The notes below the pieces were generated by a model, which saw only the letters and a list, made by a program, of their open reading frames with translations, searched no databases and was not told where the DNA came from. Source: Methylobacterium sp. WL119 (lineage in GTDB: Bacteria > Pseudomonadota > Alphaproteobacteria > Rhizobiales > Beijerinckiaceae). Taken from it: a stretch of DNA of 43,006 bases. Location: the NCBI RefSeq assembly GCF_008039875.1, contig NZ_VRUU01000042.1, positions 1 to 43,006 of the forward strand. Direction: 5' to 3'. How positions within the stretch are numbered: the stretch's first letter is position 1; each line of letters begins with the position of its first letter. Of the stretch, positions 36,796 through 43,006 are shown in pieces. Both the position numbers and the translations under genes were made by a program.

Positions 36796-37047
36796 CTAGC
36801 CGCCGGTCATCGGTGGGAAGAACGCGATCTCCCGCGCGCCCGCGATCGGTGCGTCGGGCTTGGCGTGGACCTTGTCGATCGCGGCGCGGACCACGCCGTC
36901 CTTCTCGAAGGCGTGGGCGTATTCCTCGCCCCGCCCCTTGAGCCAGCCGATCAAGTCGCCCACCGTCGCGACCTCCGCCGGCGGCGTCACGGTCTCCTCG
37001 GGGCGTCCGACGCGCTCGCGCACCCAGGCGAAATAGACGAGCTTCAT
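36796..37047 (-). CDS. moaD: Molybdopterin synthase small subunit
   Basis: MoaD carries the thiocarboxylate sulfur used to build molybdopterin with MoaE. 83 residues, ubiquitin-like: MKLVYFAWVRERVGRPEE, VGDLIGWLKGRGEEY, AFEKDGVVRAAIDK and the essential C-terminal Gly-Gly in IAFFPPMTGG. ATG at 37047 with GAGGAAACC upstream. Third gene of a uvrC-pgsA-moaD run, an order I know from other alphaproteobacteria, where moaE usually follows; moaE is absent here. Confidence 0.94.
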   Translation of the reverse strand: MKLVYFAWVRERVGRPEETVTPPAEVATVGDLIGWLKGRGEEYAHAFEKDGVVRAAIDKVHAKPDAPIAGAREIAFFPPMTGG

Positions 37048-37131
37048 GGTTCGGTTTCCTCGGGTCGCACCCGATGCACGAGGTCGCTTCTCCCTCTGCC
37101 GCAGCGGGCGAGGCAGCCTGGCGGGATCACC

Positions 37132-37800
37132 CTATCGCGGATCGTCGATCACGTGCTTGATGCCGGCGCGCATGTAGTCCCAGCCGGTCCACAGCGTCAG
37201 GGCGGCGGCGAGCCAGAGCAGGACGAGGCCGATCCGCTCGGTGCCGTGCAGGATCGTCTCGCCGGCCGGCCCCGCGACGAGGAAGCCCAGCGCCACGAGC
37301 TGCACCGTGGTCTTCCACTTTGCGACCTTGCTCACGGGCACGCCGACCTTCAGCTCGGCGAGGTACTCGCGCAGGCCCGAGACCAGCACCTCGCGGCACA
37401 GGATCACGATCGCCGCCCAGACGGAGGCGCCGACGATGGTGCGGTCGGCCACCAGCATCAGCAGGCAGGCGGCGACCAGCAGCTTGTCGGCGATCGGATC
37501 GAGCATCCGGCCGAGCGCCGAGCTCTGTGCGTAGGTGCGGGCGACGTAGCCGTCGAGGTAGTCGGTGATCGCGGCGAGCACGAACACCGCCAGCGCCGTG
37601 AAGCGCATGGTGATCGCGTCGGGCCAGAACAGCAGCGCGACCATCACCGGGACGGCGACGAGGCGGCCGTAGGTCAGGCAGTTCGCGAGCGTCCAGGCCT
37701 GCGACCGGCGTCGGGGGAGGACGGCGTTCATCGGGCCGGTGAAATCATGCGCCTGCCTGAGCGTCAACCGTTCCGATGCGTCGCCGATGCCGTCGCTCAT
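37132..37800 (-). CDS. pgsA: CDP-diacylglycerol-glycerol-3-phosphate 3-phosphatidyltransferase
   Basis: It makes phosphatidylglycerol phosphate in the inner membrane. 222 residues with the CDP-alcohol phosphatidyltransferase signature spread over DYLDGYVARTYAQSSALG and RMLDPIADK (D-x2-DG-x2-AR-x8-G-x3-D-x3-D), and several membrane helices. The ATG at 37800 lies 3 nt after the uvrC stop; a Met at about residue 24 (MNAVLPRRR) is an alternative start closer to usual family length. Middle gene of uvrC-pgsA-moaD. Confidence 0.94.
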   Translation of the reverse strand: MSDGIGDASERLTLRQAHDFTGPMNAVLPRRRSQAWTLANCLTYGRLVAVPVMVALLFWPDAITMRFTALAVFVLAAITDYLDGYVARTYAQSSALGRMLDPIADKLLVAACLLMLVADRTIVGASVWAAIVILCREVLVSGLREYLAELKVGVPVSKVAKWKTTVQLVALGFLVAGPAGETILHGTERIGLVLLWLAAALTLWTGWDYMRAGIKHVIDDPR

Positions 37801-37803
37801 GCG

Positions 37804-39873
37804 TCAGCCGCCCGCATGGAAGAAGTCGTAGACGGCGCGCGCGGTGGCGGCGTTCACGCCGGGCGTCTTGGCGAGGTCCTCGTAGGCCGCCCGCTCGATC
37901 GCCTTCACGGTGCCGAACTGGTGCAGGAGCGCGCGCTTGCGGCTCGGGCCGATGCCGGCGATCTCGTCGAGCGGGTTGCGCACCAGCTCGCGCTTGCGCT
38001 TGGCCCGGTGGGTGCCGATGGCGAAGCGGTGCGCCTCGTCGCGCAGGCGCTGCACGAAGTAGAGCGTGGGATCGCGCGGCGGCAGCTTGAACGCCGGCCG
38101 GCCGGGGATGAAGAAGGTCTCGCGGCCGGCATCCCGGTCGCGCCCCTTGGCGATGCCGACCAGTGCCACGTCGGCGACGCCGATCTCCTCCAGCGCCTTG
38201 CGCGCGGCGTCGAGCTGGCCCTTGCCGCCGTCGATGAGCACGAGGTCGGGCCAGGCGGGGAACGCGTCGGCATCCTCGGGCGCCTCGGCCACCGGCTCCG
38301 CCGGACCGCCCTCGGTCGCGGCGAAGGCGGCTTCGGCGACGGTGCGCGGCGCCTCCTTCACCAGGCGCTTGAAGCGGCGCTGCAGCACCTCGCGCATCAT
38401 CCCGTAATCGTCGCCGGGCGTCAGTTCCTCCGACTTGATGTTGAAGGTGCGGTAGTGCGTCTTCATGAAGCCGGACGGGCCGGCGACGACCATGCCGCCG
38501 ACCGCGTTGGTGCCCATGATGTGGGAGTTGTCATAGACCTCGATCCGCCGCGGCGTCTTCTCGAGGGCGAAGGCCTGGCCCAGCGCCACCAGCAGCTTGC
38601 CCTGCGACGCGGTGTCGGCGAGCCGGCGGCCGAGCGCCTCCTTGGCGTTGCGCTGGGCGTAGTCGACGAGCGCCTTGCGCTCGCCGCGCTGGGGCTGGTG
38701 CAGCTCGACCCGGTAGGCGACCTGGCTGGAGAGCGCGGCGGCGACCAGCTCCGCATCCTCGACCGCGTGGCTCGTCAGCACCAGCCGGGGCGCCGGCATC
38801 GTGTCGTAGAACTGGCCGATGAACGAGCCCAGCACCTCGTCCGGGGTCATCGAGCGGTCGGCCTTGGGGAAGTAGGCGCGGTTGCCCCAGTTCTGGAAGT
38901 TGCGGAAGAAGAACACCTCGATGCAGAACTGCCCGGCCTGCTCGTCGAGGGCGAACACGTCGGCCTCCTCGACCCCTTGCGTGTTGACGCCCTGCACGCC
39001 CTGGATCGCCGAGAGCGCGCTGATCCGATCGCGGAAGCGGGCCGCACGCTCGAACTCCATCGCGTCGGAGGCCGCCTGCATCTCGGTGCGCATCCGGTCC
39101 TTCACCGCGTTGGACTTCCCGGCGAGGAAGTTCTTGGCCGAGTCGGCCATGCCGGCATAATCCTCCAGCGCGATCTCGCCGGTGCAGGGGCCGGAGCAGC
39201 GCTTGATCTGGAACAGCAGGCAGGGCCGGGTGCGGTTCTCGTAGTAGCTGTCGGTGCAGGTGCGCAGCAGGAAGGCCCGCTGCAGGGCGTTCACGGTGCG
39301 GTTCACCGCCCAGACGCTGGCGAAGGGGCCGTAATAGCTGCCCTTGCGGCGGCGGGCGCCACGATGCTTGACGATCTGCGGTGCCGGGCCGTCGGCGGTG
39401 ACGAGGATGTAGGGGAACGACTTGTCGTCCCGCATCAGCACGTTGAAGCGCGGCTTCAGCTGCTTGATCAGGTTCGCCTCGAGCAGCAGCGCCTCGGTCT
39501 CGGTGGCGGTGGTGACGAACTCCATCGCCGCCGTCTGCGAGATCATCCGCGCGATGCGGTTGGAATGCGCCTGCCCGCGGGCGTAGGAGCCGACCCGGGC
39601 CTTCAGGTTCTTCGCCTTGCCGACGTAGAGCACGTCGCCCTTGGCATCGAACATCCGGTAGACGCCGGGCCCGGAGGGCAGCGTCGTCCAGAACCGGCGG
39701 ATCACCTCCGTGCCGGCCTCGACGGCGCCGGGCTCGAAATCGAAGTCGATCTCGGGCGCCTCGTCGGCCTGCGCCGGCTCGGCCTCGTCCCGCTCCTCGT
39801 CGAAAGCCTCGTCGTCGAAGGCCTCCTGGGGCAGATCCTCGGTGGCGCGACCTGACGGGACTCTCCGGCTCAT
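37804..39873 (-). CDS. uvrC: Excinuclease ABC subunit C
   Basis: UvrC makes both incisions in nucleotide excision repair. 689 residues: after an acidic extension (residues about 10-55, rich in Glu, Asp and Ala), the GIY-YIG nuclease is at about 65-145 ([30 protein letters not shown]), a UVR motif near 260 ([20 protein letters not shown]), the C-terminal endonuclease fold ([35 protein letters not shown]) and helix-hairpin-helix motifs ([35 protein letters not shown]). The start ATG at 39873 has a weak ribosome binding site. First gene of uvrC-pgsA-moaD. Confidence 0.96.
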   Translation of the reverse strand: MSRRVPSGRATEDLPQEAFDDEAFDEERDEAEPAQADEAPEIDFDFEPGAVEAGTEVIRRFWTTLPSGPGVYRMFDAKGDVLYVGKAKNLKARVGSYARGQAHSNRIARMISQTAAMEFVTTATETEALLLEANLIKQLKPRFNVLMRDDKSFPYILVTADGPAPQIVKHRGARRRKGSYYGPFASVWAVNRTVNALQRAFLLRTCTDSYYENRTRPCLLFQIKRCSGPCTGEIALEDYAGMADSAKNFLAGKSNAVKDRMRTEMQAASDAMEFERAARFRDRISALSAIQGVQGVNTQGVEEADVFALDEQAGQFCIEVFFFRNFQNWGNRAYFPKADRSMTPDEVLGSFIGQFYDTMPAPRLVLTSHAVEDAELVAAALSSQVAYRVELHQPQRGERKALVDYAQRNAKEALGRRLADTASQGKLLVALGQAFALEKTPRRIEVYDNSHIMGTNAVGGMVVAGPSGFMKTHYRTFNIKSEELTPGDDYGMMREVLQRRFKRLVKEAPRTVAEAAFAATEGGPAEPVAEAPEDADAFPAWPDLVLIDGGKGQLDAARKALEEIGVADVALVGIAKGRDRDAGRETFFIPGRPAFKLPPRDPTLYFVQRLRDEAHRFAIGTHRAKRKRELVRNPLDEIAGIGPSRKRALLHQFGTVKAIERAAYEDLAKTPGVNAATARAVYDFFHAGG

Positions 39874-39948
39874 CGCCGTGATCTAAGCCCGCGAAACTGG
39901 CGAGGGAAGGGGCGCGATGCGCAAAGGCGTGCCGGCGGACCTCGGCCC

Positions 39949-40677
39949 TCAGCCGAACAGCGCGTCGATGTCGGACTGGTCGACGTGGCCCGGATCCTCG
40001 TCGAGCTTCGGGCCGTTCAGGAGCGAGCGCTCGTCGTCCGGATCGACGACGGCGGCGGGGCCGGCGGAGAACACGTCGCGGAACCCGTCGAGGCCGTTCC
40101 AGGCGGCGATCATGCGGTCGAGGTGGGATTCGACGAAGCTCAGGACGTTGACGATCTTGCTGATGCGCTGGCCGGTCAGGTCCTGGAAATTGCAGGCCTC
40201 GTAGGCAACGATGACGCGGTCGAGGATGACGTCGACCTTGTCCTGGCCGCCCTTGCCGAGATTGCCGGCCCGCAGGATGTTGGCGCTCGCCTCGATCTCC
40301 TCCAGCGCGGTGAGCAGCGTCGACGTCGCGCGCTCGGTCGACCCGACCACGGCGCCCAGCTCGTCGGCGGCGCGGCGCATGCCCTTGCCGTTGGACTCGG
40401 AGTGATACAGAGCCGCGATCTCGTCGCGGGTGTTGGTGATCGCCGCCTTCATCACGTCGAGCTCGGAGCGCATCGCCAAGGCTTCGGACAGCTCGCGGCG
40501 GCACGCCTCGATGGTCTCGCCGGCGCTCGACTGGGTGATGCGGCGCAGGTCCTGGATCGCCGAGAGGATCTCGTCGAGGCGCGCCCCGCCCTCCACGGGC
40601 CCGGCACTGGACATCGTCGTCCCCGCCGCGGGCGCGAGGCCGAGGCTGTCCTCGATGCGGTAGCGCTTGTGAGTCAT
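39949..40677 (-). CDS. cheZ: Chemotaxis phosphatase CheZ
   Basis: CheZ removes phosphate from CheY. 242 residues, mostly a long helical hairpin (about 30-200). The active-site segment AYEACNFQDLTGQRISKIV has D166 and Q170, matching D143 and Q147 of the E. coli enzyme. The C-terminus HVDQSDIDALFG is the short CheY-binding type tail, reminiscent of the SQDDIDALF motif in switch proteins. Starts at ATG 40677; its ribosome binding site is weak. No other chemotaxis or flagellar gene is in the window, so this is an orphan location. Confidence 0.9.
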   Translation of the reverse strand: MTHKRYRIEDSLGLAPAAGTTMSSAGPVEGGARLDEILSAIQDLRRITQSSAGETIEACRRELSEALAMRSELDVMKAAITNTRDEIAALYHSESNGKGMRRAADELGAVVGSTERATSTLLTALEEIEASANILRAGNLGKGGQDKVDVILDRVIVAYEACNFQDLTGQRISKIVNVLSFVESHLDRMIAAWNGLDGFRDVFSAGPAAVVDPDDERSLLNGPKLDEDPGHVDQSDIDALFG

Positions 40678-40923
40678 AGGTTCGAACCGGCCGTCTTGGA
40701 AACCCGGATCCGATCTAGGACCGGGAACGGTTGCAGTTTGCTGAAGATCGAAAGCATTCGGTCGGATTTACAGTCGATTCACGTTGCTTCGTGACGACCG
40801 GGGCAGCGAAGCCCGTCCGCGACCGATTCACCACGTTCCTTCATCGAATGTCGCGCGTCCCGGTCCGACCCTCTCAACCATGACGGCCGGCATCGAGCCC
40901 GGCCGTGGTGCGGGAGTGCGGCG

Positions 40924-41685
40924 ATGCGGACGAGTTGGTGCGTGGGGGCGGCGCTTGCCGCATCCGTCTGGTCGGGGGCGGTCCAGGCGCAGGCGCGCTA
41001 TGCCGAGCCCGACGGATACGGCGGCGGCCTGATCGAATACCTTGTCACCGGCGGCGTCGCCCCGCGCGGCGGTGCCCGCCCCGTTGCGGTGGCCCGGCCG
41101 GGTTACGCAGGCGCGTCGGCACAATCCGGCGATCCGATCGAACCCTATGGCGTCGCATCGCGAGCCTACGCAGCGCTGCCTCAGGGCCTGCCCGCCCAGG
41201 CCGACCCACCTGCGGAGAGCGACCGCATCGCCCGCGCGCCGGATCCGCGCTACGCCCGGCAGGAGGTCGCGTTCTCCGGTCCCCAGCGCCCGGGCACGAT
41301 CGTGATCGATACGCCGTCGAAGTATCTCTACCTCGTCCAACCCGGCGGCCGGGCGATGCGCTACGGCATCGGCGTCGGGCGGCCGGGCTTCGCCTGGTCG
41401 GGTCTCAAGACCGTCAGCCGCAAGGCGGAGTGGCCGGGCTGGACGCCGCCGCCGGAGATGCTGGCGCGCCGGCCGGACCTGCCGCGCCACATGGAAGGCG
41501 GCCCCGGCAATCCGCTCGGCGCGCGGGCGCTCTATCTCGGCTCGTCGCTCTATCGCATCCACGGCACCAACGAGCCGCACACGATCGGCCAGAACGTGTC
41601 GTCCGGCTGCATCCGAATGATGAACGACGACGTGGTCGACCTCTACGAACGCGTGCCGGTGGGGACGCGCGTCGAGGTGATGTGA
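40924..41685 (+). CDS. Second L,D-transpeptidase (YkuD domain), periplasmic
   Basis: 253 residues: signal peptide about 1-24 (VGAALAASVWSGAVQAQA), an Ala/Pro-rich linker to about 112, then the YkuD domain. Active site H213 in YRIHGTNEPHTIG and C229 in NVSSGCIRMMNDD. Close paralogue of the protein encoded at 22554-23225, with a longer linker. ATG at 40924 preceded by GGGAG at good distance. A hairpin terminator follows at 41705-41740. Monocistronic as far as visible. Confidence 0.93.
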   Translation: MRTSWCVGAALAASVWSGAVQAQARYAEPDGYGGGLIEYLVTGGVAPRGGARPVAVARPGYAGASAQSGDPIEPYGVASRAYAALPQGLPAQADPPAESDRIARAPDPRYARQEVAFSGPQRPGTIVIDTPSKYLYLVQPGGRAMRYGIGVGRPGFAWSGLKTVSRKAEWPGWTPPPEMLARRPDLPRHMEGGPGNPLGARALYLGSSLYRIHGTNEPHTIGQNVSSGCIRMMNDDVVDLYERVPVGTRVEVM

Positions 41686-41704
41686 CCGCGGGATCGAACG
41701 CAGG

Positions 41705-41740
41705 AAGGCTCGGATCGCCGAGAGGAGCGACCCGAGCCTT
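41705..41740 (+). terminator. Hairpin after the second L,D-transpeptidase gene
   Basis: AAGGCTCGG (41705-41713) and CCGAGCCTT (41732-41740) form a 9-bp stem 20 nt beyond the stop; the T-tract is only the two T at the end of the stem. Confidence 0.6.
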
Positions 41741-41765
41741 CGACGTCGTCGGACGCATGTCATCC

Positions 41766-41800
41766 GGCCCGATCCGAGCGGGCCGCGCCCGGATCGGGCC
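41766..41800 (-). terminator. Hairpin after the DUF2076 gene
   Basis: GGCCCGATCCG (41766-41776) and CGGATCGGGCC (41790-41800) form a perfect 11-bp stem, ending 6 nt from the DUF2076 stop. No strong T-run; terminator or 3' stabiliser. Confidence 0.6.
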
Positions 41801-41806
41801 GCGCGA

Positions 41807-42553
41807 TCAGGCCCAGTCGCTGTCGTCGCCGCCACCCAGATCGCCGGCGAAGTCGTCGTTGCCGCCGTCGAAGGCGGTGTCGCTCCCGCCGCCGAGGGGC
41901 GCACCGAAATCCTGGGTGCCGCCGGCGTCCGAGCCGAAGTAGTTGTTCTCGACCGTCGTGCCGCCGCCGAGGCCGGCCGCCGCCGCGCTGCCGAGGCTCG
42001 AATGGCCGCCGGCGAAGGCGTTCGAGAGGGCGCTGCCGAGCAGCATGCCGCCGGCCGCGCCGGCCGCCATCGGCAAGGCCGTGGCCATGAAGCCGCCGCC
42101 GCGAGCCGGCGCCTGCTGCTGGCCGCCCCACGGGCCGCCCTGCTGCGGACCGCCCTGCGGATACCCCTGTTGCGGGTAGCCCTGCTGCGGATACCCTTGC
42201 TGCGGGTAGCCCTGCGGCGCGCCGCCCTGGTTGCCCCAGGCGCCGCCCGCCCGCTGCTGCGGCTGCGGATCCTGGCGCTGCGAACCGCCGCCGAAGATGC
42301 TCGACAGGAACCCGCCGCCACCCGAGGATTGCGGCTGCGCCTGTTGCTGGCGGGCCTGCTCGAGCTGCTGGTTGAGGCTCTTGATCGCCTCTTCCTGCAC
42401 GTAGATCAGCTGCGCCATCGCGTAGGGCGCATAGGGCTGGGCCCTGAGCTTGTCGGCAATGAAGCGCTCGGCATCCGCGTCGCGGGGCTGGCTGGACGCC
42501 TGCTCGAGCCGCTGGAAGATGCCGGAGATGACGTCGCGTTCTTCGCTGTTCAT
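41807..42553 (-). CDS. DUF2076 protein with Gln/Gly/Pro-rich repeats
   Basis: 248 residues. The N-terminal 80 residues match DUF2076: MNSEERDVISGIFQRLEQAS, DADAERFIADKLRAQPYAPY, AMAQLIYVQEEAIKSLNQQL. The middle is disordered, with four tandem GYPQQ-type units (about 111-132). A hydrophobic Ala/Gly stretch (ATALPMAAGAAGGMLLGSAL) and an acidic Gly/Asp C-terminus follow. DUF2076 is a periplasmic ligand-binding-like family of unknown function. ATG at 42553 with GAGGAGGA upstream. Convergent with the second L,D-transpeptidase. Confidence 0.85.
   Translation of the reverse strand: MNSEERDVISGIFQRLEQASSQPRDADAERFIADKLRAQPYAPYAMAQLIYVQEEAIKSLNQQLEQARQQQAQPQSSGGGGFLSSIFGGGSQRQDPQPQQRAGGAWGNQGGAPQGYPQQGYPQQGYPQQGYPQGGPQQGGPWGGQQQAPARGGGFMATALPMAAGAAGGMLLGSALSNAFAGGHSSLGSAAAAGLGGGTTVENNYFGSDAGGTQDFGAPLGGGSDTAFDGGNDDFAGDLGGGDDSDWA
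42161..42220. repeat. In-gene tandem repeat (15/30-nt units) in the DUF2076 gene
   Basis: Four 15-nt units encode GYPQQ or GYPQG. Alternate units use ATACCC and GTAGCC starts, so a 30-nt period is also visible. The near-identity suggests copy number may vary between strains by replication slippage. Confidence 0.75.
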
Positions 42554-42689
42554 GGAGTCGTCCTCCTCGAATCGAACCCGCGGCATCGTGCGCCGCATGG
42601 ACCGGTTCCAAGATGGGGAGCACGCCCGAGGTTTGTCAGGGGCGGCGAAGAAATCTTCACCGTTGGACGATGCGATCCGACGACGAAAA

Positions 42690-42713
42690 AAGCCCGGCCT
42701 TTCGGCCGGGCTT
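42690..42713 (-). terminator. Rho-independent terminator of the outer-membrane protein gene
   Basis: AAGCCCGGCC and GGCCGGGCTT form a 10-bp stem around TTTC; leftward it ends in six T. It lies 54 nt beyond the stop of the gene at 42768. Confidence 0.88.
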
Positions 42714-42767
42714 CTCGGGTCGGGTCGAACCGCGGCTCTGGGCGAGCTGCGGCGGATCCGGCAGGTC

Positions 42768-43006
42768 CTAGTACGAGCCGAACTTGTAGTTCAGGCCGGC
42801 GCGCACGACGGCGAACTCGGTGCTGTTGTTGCGGTTCAGGCCGCTCTGCACGACGGTCACGCCCGGCGAGGTCAGGGTCACGGTGCCGGTCGAGTTGGAG
42901 GCGAAGGCGCCGTTGTTGCGGCCGCCCTGGTCGAGGTTCACGTACAGGCCTTCCACCTTCAGCGTCACGGCCGAGGAGCGGAAGAAGTTCAGGAACGAGT
43001 CGGTCG
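42768..43006 (-). CDS. Outer-membrane beta-barrel protein, C-terminal end (runs off right edge)
   Basis: The last 78 codons are in the window and the frame is open to the right edge. The sequence alternates hydrophobic and polar residues (VTLKVEGLYVNLD, FAVVRAGLNYKFGSY) and has a Gly/Asn/Ser/Thr-rich loop between. The end GLNYKFGSY is typical of the last strand of small OmpA-like or porin-type barrels (PF13505-like), which normally finish with an aromatic residue. The start and upstream region are not visible. A good terminator follows at 42690-42713. Confidence 0.75.
   Translation of the reverse strand, partial: TDSFLNFFRSSAVTLKVEGLYVNLDQGGRNNGAFASNSTGTVTLTSPGVTVVQSGLNRNNSTEFAVVRAGLNYKFGSY

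Overview
The window looks like chromosomal DNA of a high-GC alphaproteobacterium, most likely Methylobacteriaceae (Methylobacterium or Methylorubrum). This is inferred from gene content and order: dnaA beside rpsT, acs-yjcH-actP, a PHB phasin, a NepR-type stress-signalling domain, uvrC-pgsA-moaD, an alphaproteobacterial CheZ, and TTGAC-17-TATAGA type promoters. I see no transposase, integrase, phage gene, CRISPR array or rRNA. It is mostly housekeeping sequence with several poorly characterised small or regulatory genes.

Layout. 1-1.7 kb: the 5' part of dnaA (running off the left edge), an 840-nt non-coding spacer with a lower-GC patch, a cluster of GANTC sites and G/C-rich repeats, then rpsT. 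1.8-8.4 kb: an agmatinase-family ureohydrolase, then a leftward group (Spy-like periplasmic protein, MsbA-type ABC exporter, aldose 1-epimerase), a lone Zn/Mn-binding lipoprotein-type receptor behind a palindromic operator candidate, and small genes including a 32-residue membrane protein coupled to its upstream neighbour. 8.4-11.8 kb: a heparinase II/III family protein and purH. 11.9-18.0 kb: acetate and organic-acid uptake (MHS-family permease, ActP, YjcH, Acs). 18.4-21.9 kb: a PAS sensor protein whose histidine-kinase core has lost its catalytic residues, divergent from a phasin gene. 22-27.3 kb: cell-envelope genes (L,D-transpeptidase, two transglutaminase-like proteins, SLT lytic transglycosylase) flanking a NepR-receiver fusion. 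27.5-34.4 kb: alaS, a DUF2147 protein, aroQ overlapping a chorismate-lyase-like gene, a BKACE plus alpha/beta-hydrolase pair, and tRNA-Ala(GGC). 34.7-43 kb: aroA-cmk, facing a leftward uvrC-pgsA-moaD operon, cheZ, a second L,D-transpeptidase, a DUF2076 protein and the C-terminus of an outer-membrane beta-barrel protein that runs off the right edge.

How the genes fit together. ActP/YjcH bring acetate in and Acs activates it to acetyl-CoA; the phasin coats PHB granules, the main acetyl-CoA carbon store. AroQ and AroA are two shikimate-pathway steps. The envelope genes form a loose peptidoglycan-remodelling cluster. The two most unusual proteins are signalling proteins: the pseudo-histidine-kinase (R705, E824 and G853 in place of the catalytic His, Asn and Asp) and the NepR-receiver fusion, which has the general-stress anti-sigma helix and a phospho-receiver in one chain. 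I found no dedicated defence or mobile system.
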